This document shows, one piece after another, positions 1 to 11,340 of a stretch of 64,000 nucleotides of DNA. Origin of the DNA: Fremontodendron californicum (Eukaryota; Streptophyta; Magnoliopsida; Malvales; Malvaceae); assembly GCA_030761205.1 (NCBI GenBank), contig JAULJL010000002.1, positions 20,005,010-20,069,009 of the forward strand. The letters run 5' to 3'. Both the position numbers and the translations under genes were made by a program. Each line of letters starts with the position of its first letter. Within the stretch, counting starts at the first letter, position 1. Below the pieces are notes generated by a model. It saw only the letters and a list, made by a program, of their open reading frames with translations. It made no database searches and was not told the origin of the DNA.

Positions 1-15
1 AGGCTCTGGTTCCAC
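1..15 (-). promoter_or_regulatory. Primer binding site of element D (partial interior)
   Basis: Read on the minus strand, the bases just after the LTR end are GTGGAACCAGAGCCT. This resembles the plant initiator-Met tRNA primer site (TGGTATCAGAGC) with two mismatches. It marks the adjoining LTR as a 5' LTR whose internal region lies off the left edge of the window. Confidence 0.6.
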
Positions 16-1702
16 TGTTGGGATTCGGCTCATGCTCAAACAGAGATAATGTATAATTTAATCGACAAGTTAAACATACAATGCAGCGGAATAAAATAAA
101 ACAAAGAGAAAATTGAATCCCTCCATGGATCTGCTTATGAATTCAAAACAATCATCATGTCAAGAACAAATAACATTAAAAATCTCATACCTCTATAATG
201 AAGATTGCTGAAACCTCAAGATAGATTCTTGAATTTTCTTGTTCTTGTACATAATGCTCGCTTGTCGCAAACCAAAGTCGTTCAATTGTCCGGCCTCTAA
301 CAGTAATCCACACAGGTGACTCAAAACCCTTCACAAGGTTGAGATTATGTTTTGCCAAGATGATGTTAGTAGTCTAGGTTGTGAGAAACCTTCCTCCTCT
401 TACACGAGTTAGCCGAAAAGAAGCAGGCAGAAAGAAAACTAATTCCTCTTATTCTTTTCTCTATGCGTCGATTCTCACAGATAGGTGAGAGAATGCAGCT
501 ACCAGGGTTTTTCCTTTCTTAGGGGGCGGCAATAACATAAGAGGCATATATATATATATAACTAGGTTTAGTGCATGCCAACTATTGGACTAATTGCACT
601 AAAGCCCTTATACATATTATTAAATACTCACACTAAGCCCACAACACTTAATGAATCTTTAATCTGGCCCAATCTCATTTTAATTTCATTAATCACCTTT
701 TATGTGTGACCCATTAGGCCCTTAACATGTTGGAAATAAATATAATTAATTCAATTAAGAATTTCTTATTTATATTTATAGATCATGAGCGGCATCTAGC
801 ATTGCATCATGACCACCCAAATGCCAAGAGAGTCATCAAGCTTCGACTAGCCTTTCGTGTACAATATGTCTGTGTAATTCGATCCCTTCATCAAATATCC
901 TGGGATAGGAAAGAGCATGGTTCAGTGTCTACTCTTAATCCCATTCCATATTAGATCTGTAGCTTTAATATTAACTTTTTAAGTATTGCCTTGGCCCAGG
1001 AGTTCCATAAGTTAATATAAGGCAGATACATGTGGGATATGTCCCCTCATATCACTTGGGGTGATGAATCCTCTCTGGACCACTCATTCATCTTTGTATG
1101 CTTCATGTCATACCCAATAACACCCTACTATAAGCATTCTCGTGATTGGGACCCGTTCGTGATGAAATCTAAGTATGACAATTCACATACAAGATGACCT
1201 GGTGTCACAATTCAAAGGATTACTTACACTATTGACACATGAGAGTATTTTCTACAAACACTTGAGTGAAATACCAAATGGAACTCTCATATGTTCAGTG
1301 AACTGTTCAACTAACAAGCACCCATATGTTATCCCCAAGTTTCTCAATACTTTCAACCTATGAGACCGATTGCATGCATCAAGTGCATGAAGGCTTAACA
1401 TATGCCAATCTTTGAGCATTGCCAATGCCCTGTCTTGACAATACAATGACCAGGAACAGTTTTAGAAACAAGGCATTGATGCATAAGGATCCTCATAATT
1501 TTAACTCCTTACCATTCCTTTGCAATGCCATTTGTGTTTCATGCGCTTTATCTTCACAAGTTATTTATAACATTTATAACAATACTTATGGATAAAGATT
1601 TACCTCAATTATAATTAATAAACTATAATGTGCAATACATGAATATATATATATAGTGTTTTACAAGCCCAGCTAGATTGGCTTGTAGGGCTTGCACCAA
1701 CA
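16..1702 (-). mobile_element. 5' LTR of element D, inserted in element B
   Basis: On the minus strand the LTR starts TGTTGGTGCAAGCCC and ends GAATCCCAACA, with TG...CA termini and 1687 bp. A second copy of nearly the same length (1686 bp) lies in opposite orientation at 49572-51257, which fixes both ends. A minus-strand TATA-like run at about 545-562 is a plausible promoter. Beyond 1702 the sequence is the second RNase H region of B, so D inserted into B pol. The protein domains are outside the window, so the superfamily is undecided. Small open frames inside it are not conserved genes. Confidence 0.85.
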
Positions 1703-2186
1703 GGCAGGAGACTCATATATGCTCATCTTGATTGGCACAACTTCGGCCCTATCATTCACTTTAAAAATTGATGATAAAGTGGCTAAAGCATCCGCCATTC
1801 GGTTATTACTCGGGGCATGTAATTGAAACCCACTTCTTTGAACTTCTCGATCAAACTCAGTATAAGCTCTCGATATCAGATTAGCTTGGCATCCCAGGTT
1901 TCCTATTCTCCACGCAGTTGGTATATCACCAGAGCTGAATCTCTGAAAACCTCTAGTGTCTTGATCTTTCTCTCTATGGCGGCACGAAGGCCAATAATAC
2001 ACGCCTCATACTCAGCGGTATCGTTGGTACAATCAAAATCCAATCTGGCAGTGAAAGGATAATAATCTTCCTTAGGGGATACGAACGCTGCACTAATTCT
2101 GTGTCCCTTGGCATTAGATGCGCCATCAAAATACATTTTCCAAGTTTTCTTCTCAGAGGAAGTCCCATCTCCTTGTGAGACACATA
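1703..2186 (-). pseudogene. Archaeal-type RNase H region of element B pol, broken by D
   Basis: This is the second RNase H domain typical of the Tat/Ogre branch of Ty3/gypsy, thought to help remove RNA primers and template during reverse transcription. The frame beginning MYFDGASN at 2136 keeps the first aspartate and continues through DFDCTNDTAEYEAC and LEVFRDSALVIYQLRGE. The last motif has R where copy A has G. Downstream, around 2002-1703, the reading continues in another frame with MADALATLSSIFKVND, so at least one frameshift is present. It stops at SPACW, where the D LTR begins. Integrase and the 3' LTR of B must lie to the left of D, outside the window. The equivalent region in copy A is 28204-28700. 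Confidence 0.85.
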
Positions 2187-2690
2187 TTAAGTCTTCGTCA
2201 GGGAAGTCAAAGTTAGAGGCTTGTAATCCTCCACCGCTCGACTTGCTAGGAACTTGGCTACTGCTCTAACCTTTATAGCCTTTTGGCTCACATACACAAT
2301 GTCATATTCGAAAAGCAGCACCTGCCATCTTGCCTTTCTTCCTGACAACGAAGACGCCTCAAATACATATTTGAAGGGATCTAACTTTGCAATCAGCCAT
2401 GTCATGTGATACAAATGTACTGTCTGAGCCTCCTGGCAGTCCAGGCTAGGGCACAACAAAGCCTTTCCACTAACGAATACTTTAACTCGTACTCAGTGAA
2501 CTTTTTGCTGAGATAGTAGATGGCCTGTTCCTTTTTTCGGTCTCATCATTTCTCCCAACATACATCCCATGGACTTTTCAAATACTGACAAATACAATCT
2601 CAGCGGCTTCCTTGGGACTGGTGACATTAGTATCGGTGGATTTGACAGATAATGCTTGACTTTATCAAAGACTATTTGGCATCCTTCATC
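2187..2690 (-). pseudogene. RNase H (first, gypsy-type) and connection region of element B
   Basis: The stretch lies between RT and the archaeal-type RNase H in the usual Tat/Ogre order. A readable frame at 2459-2187 contains LDPFKYVFEASSLSGRKARWQVL and SEYDIVY-like sequence, closely matching copy A at 27980-28095. Upstream parts (about 2480-2690) match the copy A RNase H start but need frame changes. The gene is therefore a decayed copy. No intact catalytic set can be read from it. Confidence 0.8.
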
Positions 2691-3860
2691 CTATTCCCCC
2701 GGATCAAGCTTTTGGAGTAGTTTGAATATCAGGTCGCACTTATCGATCAATTGAGAGATGAATCGAGCAATATAATTCAGTCTACCCAAAAAGCTTCTTA
2801 CTTCTTTCTGAGTATGAGGTGGAGGTAAGTTTTGAATAGCTTTCACTTTATCTGGATCTATTTCAATCCCTTTCTTGCTAACATCAAAGCCCAACAGTTT
2901 TCTTGAAGTGACTCCGAAAGTACACTTTTCTCGGTTGAGTTTAAGTTGAAATTTTCTCAAGCTTTCAAAGAGCTTTTTAAGATTCGCAATATGTTTGTCC
3001 TCTCCTTGAGACTTTGCTATCATATCATTGACATAAACTTCAATTCCTTTATGCATCATGTCATGAAATAAAGTTAGCATGGCTTTTTGATATGTTGCCC
3101 CAGCGTTCTTTAATCCGAATAGCATAAACTTATAGCGAAAGGTCCCCCATATTGTCACGAATGTGGTTTTCTCCATATCCTTTTGTGCCATCTTAATCTG
3201 ATTGTACCCTGAGAACCCGTCCATGAAGGAAAACACGAAATTCTTCACGGTATTATCTACTAGAGTATCAATGTGAGACAACAAGAAATTGTCTTTAGGG
3301 CTTGCCTTATTTAGATCCCGATAATTGACACACATCCGTACTTTGCTATCTTTCTTTAGAACTAGGATAATGTTTGCTACCCACTCTAGGTATTTTTCCA
3401 CTTCTAAAAATCTGGCATCAAATTGCTTTTTCACTTTCTCTTTTACTTTTAACAGCATTTCAGGTCTCATTCTTCTCATTTTTTGCTGAATTGGCTTGCA
3501 ATATGGTTTCAATGGGAGTTTGTGAACTACAATATCAGGGTCCAACCCAGGTATGTCTAGGATTGACCATGCAAACACATTCGTGAAATCCCAGAGTTGA
3601 ATTATCAATTCTCGCTTTATCGATGGTGAAATGGCAGTCCGAATCTTGACCTCTCTTATTTCTTTTCCATTCCCCAAATTTATCACTTCCAACTGCTCTT
3701 TATGCGGCAATACTTGTTTCTCCTCTTGTTTTATTATTATCAACAAATTTGAAGGCAAAAATCACAATCCTCGACATCTTTGTTAACGATGAAATCATCC
3801 GCACAAATGGGTTTTTCAAAATCGATTTCAGAATTATTGACAGGGCAGTCCTCATATTCC
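2691..3860 (-). pseudogene. Reverse transcriptase of element B (YVND, catalytic Asp lost)
   Basis: This is the longest uninterrupted polymerase frame of B (3758-2691, 355 codons), with a further N-terminal piece up to the splice-like site near 3861. It would copy element RNA into DNA inside the virus-like particle. Recognisable parts in order are a leader (KQVLPHKEQLEVINLG), DVFAWS-like and GLDPDIVVHKLPL, then RT blocks VANIILVLKKD, MCVNYRDLNKASPKD, FSFMDGFSGYNQI, TFRYKFMLFGLKNAGATYQ. These are followed by VYVNDMIAK, KCTFGV and FLGRLNYIARFI. The active-site box is YVND: codon 3029-3027 is AAT, so the first aspartate of YVDD is Asn. MPFGLKN has become MLFGLKN. The sister copy A (26505-27720) keeps YVDD. 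RT in B is expected to be inactive. Confidence 0.93.
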
Positions 3861-4210
3861 GTATCCAGGCACCTATAAATAGGTGGGGGAAGAAACAATA
3901 TAGAAAGGCATATAGGAAAAATAATAAAAAAAATGAAAGAATGAAAAATGAAAGAATGCGGACACATCAATATGAAGAAAATGCATCGTGATTGTCATTT
4001 ATTGAATGAAAAGTCTTAAACATAAGCCCATACAAAAGCATTCTTAATGCCCTTGGGTAGAGGCAATTAAGATTAATTCAGAGCATTACACTGGAGTAGT
4101 CCTAAAAACTAAAGGAAGTTCAGTCACACTCCAGTTTTCAACTCGTAACCTGGGAGACAAGGGCGCACCATCCAACTTGTGCTTTCACTCTCCGACTCAT
4201 CTATTTCGAC
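3861..4210 (-). other. Intron-like spacer between protease and RT of element B
   Basis: No coding similarity runs through this stretch. It ends on the minus strand in a pyrimidine-rich run and CACCTATTTATAG just before the RT N-terminal frame. The same position in copy A ends CACCTATTTACAG. Both spacers carry an AATAAA motif (about 3995-4000 here). Ogre elements are known to carry an intron between protease and RT. The 5' splice site is not clear. Confidence 0.55.
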
Positions 4211-5180
4211 CATGCCGATCATCATTTCATGTGACTGTTAATTTTCAACCCCGTAGAATTTCTCGAATGCTTGTTCCAACATGACCATCACATCATCGGA
4301 ATTCTTATCACCAAACTCTAAACCTGCTGAGCAAAAAATGTGAAAGATTGGAGGGAAAATCATGGGCTCCTATTCCATATCCACACCTGAAAGTCGGGCT
4401 ATCCTCCTCTTTTTGTTCTTCTCAACTTGTCTTCTTTTCTCATGGGCTTTAGGGAGGTACCCATGACAAAATTGGTCTTTCTTTCCAGCCATTTCTATCG
4501 CTCTGGTCATTCCTTGGAGATATTTTCCTAGTCATTTTCCTGTGCGGCAACCTTTTCCAACTGTTGCCTTCGCCCCTAACTTGGTACTCTTGGATAACCT
4601 CGGCTTTGGAATTTTACATCCCTCGGTGATGAACACAGTGTTGACAAACTCCAACGACCTGAACGAGCACTCTACGACATCCTCATTCACTTCTATATAA
4701 GGGGAATCGATGGATGCGGAAGCTATAATATCTTCTTCTCCAAACACACTGGCTAGGTGTCCTTCCATCATAAATTTCAGCTTTTGATGGAGAGATGATG
4801 GCATAACTTTGGTAGACTAAATCCACAGCCTTTCCAACAAACAATTGTAAGATGGAGTGATGTCCATCACTTAGAAATTAACCTCATAGGTACAGGGACC
4901 TATCTGAAGTGGGATTTCAATGTTTCCCATCACATCCCGGTGAGTGCCATCAAAGGCTTTGACGACGGTATGACTCGAGAGCATGTAGGACATATCAGTT
5001 AGAAATTTTGACAAGGTTTCCAATGGCATCACATTCAAAGAGGATCCATTGTCGAGGAGTACTCGGGGAAGAATGTTACAGGTGGTGGTGATATGGAGGG
5101 CCTTGGTAGATCCTATACCATTTGGCGGTATCTCATCATAACTGAAAGAGATTAATCATCTGCTATGATGTTCCCTACCA
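4211..5180 (-). pseudogene. Aspartic protease and downstream linker of element B
   Basis: The retroviral-type protease would cut the Gag-Pol precursor. On the minus strand, SYDEIPPNGIGSTKALHITTT leads into the active-site box DNGSSLNVMP (Asp codon 5053-5051, GAC), which is intact, unlike in copy A. It continues through AFDGTHRDVMGNIEIPL, then PSYNCLLERLWI, where copy A has LLGRPWI. The frame 4804-4532 holds the linker MPSSLHQKLKFMMEGHL and VECSFRSLEFVNTVFI. A stop follows GCRTGK, and the tail to about 4211 carries further stops. Members of this family usually read straight from gag into protease. Here stops and probable frameshifts make it a pseudogene. Confidence 0.85.
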
Positions 5181-7164
5181 ATAGGTCTAACTTCTCCACT
5201 GATGTGATGTTAGCCACACAAGCCTGGTTCAAAATTCTCAACAGAGCATTTCGGTGTGGTTCTGAGTTTAACAACAGTGAAAGAACTAAAATCCTCGTCG
5301 GTTGACGGTGCAATTGTTCTACTACACTTTATTCACTCTGTTTGATGAAATTTAAGAATTCGTAAGCTTCTTTCTCATCCATCGGCTTTTTTACTTTATT
5401 AACCAGGGGCGAATCCTTCTCCACTTCCCTTGACCTTTCCACCTCCATAAGGTCTGGTTCCCCTGTCATTTTCCCTTTATCAGGTCCTCTTTTCTTTTGT
5501 TATTTGGCTTTGTTCAGCTGTTCCCGGGGCATAGCATCTACCACTTCAGGGTAAATGACCCACTCCAGTTACCTCCACGATGGCTGTCCAATGATTCGAG
5601 GATCCCGATATCGCCATACTGCATTCATAGTTCCATGGAATCATCTTGTCCCCTTTGTAAGAAAAAAGTGACGGTAATTCCATGATCAATTTTGGAGCGG
5701 GTTCTTCGACCACTGGAGTAGCCTTTACCTCTGGCTCATTATAATATATGATTAGAGGTCTATCCACCCTATAACTGGCTTTATTCATACTGATTTCAAG
5801 TTCTTCTATCTTTTCAAAAACTTGGGCCTCACCCATAACCATCATCTTTTGAATCTTTGCCAAAAACTCTTCACATCCTGAATGGCATGCCCTTTACACT
5901 AATGATATTGGCAAAAACCCTCCAACTGGTTCGCTATCTTTCTGGCATTCGATTTCGGTTGAATCGACCCTGGCTTGACCATCTCTACCCATACTCTGAT
6001 CATTGGTGTCTTTACCTTTCTAACATCTCTTTTTACCTTTTCAACCTCTCCTGACATTATTACGTTGACCTTAGCCTCCGTGTGATTAGGCAATGGGTTA
6101 CCCGCAATATTAGGCCTATTTTTTGGTCTGAATTTTACAATTCTCGTTATCAATAAGGCTCTGGACCTTCTGCTTGAACGCAGTGCATTTCTCGGTTGAG
6201 TATCCTTGAACCCATGCATGGTATGCGTAATGAGCGTTGGGATCGTACCATTTGGGATATGGAGGTTTTAAAGGCTGAAGATAGACAGGTGCAACGAGTT
6301 GCCCCTGTAGAAGCTTTGGGTACAACTCACTGTAAGTGGTAGGGATAGGGTCATATTGCGGTTTTTGGATATTCCCCAAAGGCCTTTGATCATTTCGGGT
6401 GATGTTTTGAGTGTTTGGCGTAGTGTTTGGTGGAATGGCTATCTGGGGAGATATGCTAGTCGGGTATGGTTGTTGTGGTATGGCTGTTTAAGGAAAAGTG
6501 TTCTGAGTGAGGTTGTTTATAGCTGAGTAGTATAGATTATAGGTTGGGTAAGGTGTATAGGGTGCCGGAGGTGCAAAAAGGTGGTCATTGAAATTGACTG
6601 CATGAGCCTTTCCTTCTTTCTTCTTCGCAAGAGTTGTTTTCTCTTTGGTGACTTGCTCCTCACTTTCCATTTTTCTACTCTTAATAGTTGTTTCAATCAT
6701 CTCTCTGGATATGACCATATCTGCAAAATTCTTGGAGGCATTACCGACCAACTTTTCATAGTATGGTGCCTTCAGAGTATTGATAAGGAGAACCGTAGTT
6801 TCTTTATCAGTCAAAGGTGGCTACACTTGGGTAGCCATGTCTCTCCATTTCTGCTCATACTGTTTGAAGTTTTCAGTAGGTTTCTTCTCCATATTTTGCA
6901 GGGATAGTCTGTCGGGAACCATGCCAGACACGTGTTTGTAATGTTCCAAAAAGGCCCTATACAAGTCCGTCCAAGAGCGGATCTTGCTCCTGGTGAGCTG
7001 ATTATACCAACGAGTTGCAGATCCAGTGAGGCTGTCTTGAAAATAGTGGATAAGCAATTTCTCATCACTATCATGTCCAGTTATTTTTCGGCAATACATT
7101 ATCTACTGCGCAAAAGGATTAGTGGTCCTGTTGTATTTTTAAAAATATGGCATTTTGAACTTGG
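5181..7164 (-). pseudogene. Gag of element B, central and C-terminal part
   Basis: Gag forms the particle shell and binds element RNA. From 7099 the capsid core is readable: MYCRKITGHDSDEKLLIHYF, SLTGSATRWYNQL, then ENFKQYEQKWRDMATQV. It continues in the same frame through TVLLINTLKAPYYEKLVG and FADMVIS. At 6379-6116 comes the first knuckle region, in copy A of the form C-X2-H-X5-H-X4-C, here with Tyr and Trp changes. A frameshift near 6130 leads to the GEVEKVKRDVRKVKTPM block. The second knuckle near 5900 is interrupted by a stop. The frame 5863-5546 covers RPLIIYYNEPEV and APKLIMELPSLFSYKGD. The N-terminal part of the same gag lies at 12680-12175, on the far side of inserted element C. Confidence 0.9.
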
Positions 7165-7169
7165 GTTGG
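7165..7169. repeat. Target site duplication of element C, left copy
   Basis: GTTGG flanks the left end of C; GTGGG flanks its right end at 12170-12174. Four of five bases agree. B gag resumes exactly across the two sites, which supports one insertion of the whole 5-kb unit. Confidence 0.6.
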
Positions 7170-8032
7170 TGATGGGATCCAAGATGAACCAAGTTTTCAA
7201 GAAGCAATACGAGGATTCCACTTAGGCCGAATCAAGGAAGCAATGCAAGGAAAGGACTTGGGCAGAATCTACAAGTCTTTTAAGCAAGGTCAAGACATTC
7301 AAGATAGGCTTGAACGAAGAGGAACCAGTTTTGGTACATGTGATCCAAGTTTTACAAGTAGTGGCATCATGTTTAAAGAAGTGGGCCTATTCTTTCATTC
7401 ATCAATTGACATGCCCATTGTGGGGACCAATTCATTTAATGATGTGGCGCCTAAGAGAGGGCTTATTTTAATTCTTTTAATTACTTAGGCTTTTGGGCCT
7501 GATTTATGTATTATGTCCAATAAGCTTGGTACTACCTTCATTAAAACTATTGGACATCTTTTAATTTAATTAGGTTTGGGCTTGAGCTTATTTAGCCCAT
7601 AGTTAAGCTTTCATTTAATTATGTAAGTAGTAAGCCTTGGCTGCCAAGGAGTTTCATTTGTACTAGGAGTTCTTAGGCTAGCTGAATTAGGGTTAGTAGG
7701 GAGGCTATAAATACCCTTGTTTAGCCATCTACTTCAGCAATCATTATTAATCTATTGAATTGATTTTATTCAAGTGAGTGTTTCACTCTTTTTAGTTCTT
7801 GACAGAACTTAGGAACTTATCAAAGAATTCATTTTTTATGGCGTTCAACCTATCAAACTTACGTTCTTGAAATGAGAGTTCTTAGGGTCTAGCTTATATG
7901 CTTAATCTAGGTTCTTTGAAACAGGCTTTCTAAGGGTTTAAGTTTTCTTTGCTTGAATCTTGGCTTTCTTGGGGTTAGGGTATTTCAATTTGTTAGTGGA
8001 TTCAAAGGGTTTAACCCCTAGGGTTCTCATTA
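7170..8032 (+). repeat. LTR copy 1 of element C (extra, inverted)
   Basis: It starts TGATGGGATCCAAGATG and ends near GGGTTCTCATTA. A plus-strand TATA box (GCTATAAATACCC, about 7704-7716) sets the orientation. It is followed at once by GTTGGTATCCAG (8033-8044), which looks like the first bases of a tRNA-Met primer site, and then by LTR copy 2 in reverse. Together the two copies make a palindrome of about 860-bp arms with a 12-bp centre. Confidence 0.9.
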
Positions 8033-8044
8033 GTTGGTATCCAG
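8033..8044 (+). promoter_or_regulatory. Primer-site stub at the centre of the C palindrome
   Basis: The 12-bp centre of the inverted LTR pair reads GTTGGTATCCAG. It resembles the PBS start (TTGGTATC) that would follow an LTR, so copy 1 appears to be LTR plus part of the PBS. The bases that would end LTR copy 2 (TGATG) are missing on the other side of the junction. Confidence 0.55.
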
Positions 8045-8905
8045 TGAACCCTAGGGGTTAAATCCTTTGAACCCACTAACAAATTGAAATACCCTAACCC
8101 CAAGAAAGCCAAGATTTAGGCAAAGAAAACTTAAACCCTTAGAAAGCCTGTTTCAAACAACCTAGATTAAGCATGTAAGCTAGACCCTAAGAACTCTCGT
8201 TTCAAGAACCTAAGTTTGATAGGTTGAACGCCAGAAAGAAAGAATTCTTTGATAAGTTCCTAAGTTCTGTCAAGAACTAAAAAGAGTGAAACACTCACTT
8301 GAATAAAATCAATTCAATAGATTAATAATGGTTGCTGAAGTAGATGGCTAAACAAGGATATTTATAGCCTCCCTACTAACCCTAATTCAGCTAGCCTAAG
8401 AACTCCTAGTACAAATGAAAATCCTTGGCAGTCAAGGCTTACTACTTACATAATTAAATGAAAGCTAAACTATGGGCTAAATAAGCTCAAGCCCAAACCT
8501 AATTAAATTAAAAGATGTCCAACAGTTTTAATGAAGGTAGTCCCCACAAGCTTATTGGACATAATACATAAATCAGGCCCAAAAGCCTAAGTAATTAAAA
8601 GAATTAAAATAAGCCTTCTCTTAGGCGCCACATCATTAAATGAATTGGTCCCCACAATTTCCATGTCAATTGATGAATGAAAGAATAGGCCCACTTCTTT
8701 AAACATGATGCCGCCACTTGTAAAACTTGGATCACAGGGACCAAAGCTGGTTCCTCTTCATTCAAGCCCATCTTGAATGTCTTGACCTTGCTTAAAAGAC
8801 TTGTAGATTCTTCCCAAGTCCTTTCCTTGCATTGCTTCCATGATTCGGCCCAAGTGGAATCCTTGTATTGCTTCTTGAAAACTTGGTCCATCTTGGATCC
8901 CATCA
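8045..8905 (-). repeat. 3' LTR of element C (LTR copy 2)
   Basis: On the minus strand it starts TGATGGGATCC at 8905 and ends GGGTTCA at 8045, with a minus-strand TATA box near 8360-8372 (GGATATTTATAGCC read in reverse). It lacks the last bases of the LTR, where it is joined to copy 1. A polypurine tract lies directly upstream. Confidence 0.9.
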
Positions 8906-8919
8906 TTTCCCCTTTCCTT
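8906..8919 (-). promoter_or_regulatory. Polypurine tract of element C
   Basis: On the minus strand AAGGAAAGGGGAAA lies immediately before TGATGGGATCC of the 3' LTR. That is the expected site and composition for plus-strand priming. It also overlaps the degraded end of pol (SRSNHFKERGNDG), an integrase C-terminal motif seen in chromoviruses. Confidence 0.8.
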
Positions 8920-10209
8920 GAAATGATTCGACCTCGAATCATCGCCTGCATTATAAGGAGAAAGTTCAGAAATAATAAAACTAGTAGAAATATTAGACTC
9001 ACCTTGAAGATCCACTTTAGAAGCATTAGCATTAATATTCTCAAGGATTTGGACAGCTTCTCTTTAAAGAAAGCTATGGAATGTCTATCTTGCAACAAAA
9101 CCATCCTTATCCCTGTCGTATCACATTCAATTTTAAAAGTCTTATTAAAGTTAGGTAATGCTAACACAAGTGTAGAACATAACCTTTCTCTAATAGTAGC
9201 AATTGCATATAGTTCCCTAAAACACAAATCAGATTTATCATATGCCACTATAAATAAGAAAAATCCGTATTATTGACATACAAACCATGCATGTATTCGA
9301 AACTAAGTATTTGAGCACTCTTAAAAGCATGAAATACATACCTCATTGGTAAAACATCAGAATCAATATTCCCCTTACCTTGCTTGTAACAAGTAGCATA
9401 GGAAGTACATACCTTGCTTGTATCAATTTTAGGTAGTACAAAATCAAGTGAATGCTCAATCTCAATTGGATGCCCAATACCTTGTATGGAAGGCAACCAT
9501 TCGGCTTCCCCTTTGGAAATACATGCTTGAACACCTGCAATAAAGACTAAGACAAACTAGGAAGAGGGTTGTTAGTTTGATCATTAGTAAAAACCTCACT
9601 CTCTTTTGCATAGAAACTCTTCTTTGTCTTTTCTTTTCTCTCTTGTGGCATCAATCTCTTTTTTTCAGCCACTTCTATTTTTTTCTCATGTGTTTCGGCC
9701 ACACTCTCTCCTTTCTTTTCTCTCATGTTTCTTTCTTGTGTTTCAGCCACACTCTTTCTTTTTTGCTCACTCTCATTTTTCACCTTCAATTGCAATTGGT
9801 CCTCATAGACCTATTTTGGAGTTAAAGGAACAAGCATGATTGTTTTTCCATCCTTTACAAAGCTATACCTATTCCTAAACTCATCATGAAAGACCCTCCT
9901 ATTATACTGCCACGGCCTCCCCAACAAAATATGGCTAGTATGCATAGGTACTACATCACAAATCACCTCATCACTATACCTCCCAATGGTAAAAGCTACC
10001 AAAACCTGCTTATTAACCTCTACCTCCCCACATTCAGTCAACCATTGCAACTTATAAGGTTTAGGATGTTCCAGTAAAGGTAAGCTCAACTTCTCAACTA
10101 GGATGATACTAGCTATATTATTGCAACTTTTCCGATCAATAATCATACTACATACCCTGTCATTTACAAAACATCTAGTACGAAATATGTTCTCTCTCCG
10201 CTGCTCCAT
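8920..10209 (-). pseudogene. Protease, linker and RNase H remnant of element C
   Basis: The frame 10209-9811 is a chromovirus-type aspartic protease of about 130 residues: RCFVNDRVCSMIID, LEHPKPYKLQWLTECGEVEV, DVVPMHTSHILLGRPWQYNR, and a TIMLVPLTPK end. The Asp codon is present (10137-10135), but the two residues after it are Arg-Lys where the family has small Gly or Ser. A charged linker rich in Glu and Lys follows (9795-9547, with NESEQKRKSVAETQERN). Then come VFPKG and IEHSLDFVLPK pieces of the RT start, and ALPNFNKTFKIECD of RNase H around 9170. Most of RT is deleted and integrase is missing except for its last residues. The order and motifs suit Tekay/Reina-like chromoviruses; the exact lineage is uncertain. 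Confidence 0.8.
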
Positions 10210-10224
10210 ATCATCTATATTAAA

Positions 10225-10482
10225 TTACGTATTGAGAGAATACCTTGCAATAAGAGACTCACCTACCATGGGATCTTGTAGATTTCTATTCACTATTTCT
10301 TGTTGACCCATCCTATCTTTTATCTCCTCCAGCACCAATTTTAAGCGTTCAGATTCTTGTTGCATAGCATGCAACATAGAGGATAAGCTATCCACCTTGT
10401 TCTTAGGTGTTGAGTCACTCTTGTGATACATCTTTGAAGTTGCTACAAAACAAATTGTTAGTGATAAAAAAAATAAACTCAC
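10225..10482 (-). pseudogene. Gag N-terminal remnant of element C
   Basis: The frame contains MLHAMQQESERLKLVLEEIKDRMGQQE, a predicted coiled coil like the start of chromovirus Gag proteins. A likely start is the Met at 10431 (MYHKSDSTPKNK). The capsid and zinc knuckle that should follow are missing, and the protease begins almost at once at 10209. This is an internal deletion rather than a complete short gene. Confidence 0.65.
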
Positions 10483-11326
10483 ACACTCCCTTAGTGTTTA
10501 CACTCAATTATGATATCACTCCAACTCTTGTTTGCACTCTTTTAGGCTTTTTCTTTAATAAACTTACTTATTCTTGCCTTTTACCACTCTATTTCCTCTT
10601 TCAGGTTCTTTAGGAACTAGAATAACTCTTCAAGAACTCCCTTTGCTTAATTCTACCTAGCAAAAGACTCAAGAAACAAGAAACAATTAGTGAGAAGGTA
10701 AAACAAGTAAAAACAAGAACAAGATTACCAAGAATTCAAATATTTCCTATTTCCCTTGATCTTTTTCGAATCTTTCTTTCTTTTTCTTGCTGTTCAAAAA
10801 CTTTTATTATTTTTTTTTCAAGAACGAGACTTCTTGATTTTCTTGAAATCTCGGATGAACTTTTTTTTTTCTTTATTGGGACTGTTCGAATGCCCCTCTG
10901 AATTCTTGAAATTTTTTTTTTCAAGATTCGGATCAAGAATCAACAAGAAATTTTTTTAATTGATCAAGAATTCAAGAAACGAAATCTTGATTTAAATCAC
11001 ATTTCAAGACTGAAACCCCAAACTTAGACTGCCTAAAAACTATAACCCTAAGGTAAAAGAATGCCTAAAGCTATAACCACTAGACAAGAATATCTGAAAC
11101 CCCAAAATCTTGTTATTGATTTTGTTATGATAGTATCTAAACCAACTTTCAAGAATGAAACCCTAAACGAAAACAACCCTAAAAACTATAACTATTAGCC
11201 AAAAAATGCCTAAAGCTATAACCCCTATGACAAGTATGTCTGAAACCCCAAAATGAAAAAAGTTGAGAGAAACTTCAATACCTTATGGTAAAGAAGATAA
11301 AAATAGTTGACTTGATTGGTCCCTAA
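10483..11326 (-). other. Untranslated leader of element C, with a 146-bp duplication
   Basis: There is no credible gene. Purine-rich minus-strand stretches occupy 10740-10960. Two similar units lie at about 11001-11146 and 11147-11255, each starting TTTCAAGA and carrying CCTAAAGCTATAACC, so part of the leader is tandemly duplicated. Position and composition suit the leader between primer site and gag. Confidence 0.6.
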
Positions 11327-11340
11327 GCTTTGATACTAAC
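11327..11340 (-). promoter_or_regulatory. Primer binding site of element C
   Basis: On the minus strand GTTAGTATCAAAGC follows the LTR end directly. It matches the initiator-Met tRNA site (TGGTATCAGAGC) with two mismatches over 12 bases. Confidence 0.75.

Noticed and set aside
7171..7488. Plus-strand and minus-strand frames in both arms of the C palindrome (also 8604-9015, 11935-12156)
   Set aside because: The same LTR is read three times. The frames have different stops in each copy, and nothing suggests a shared protein.
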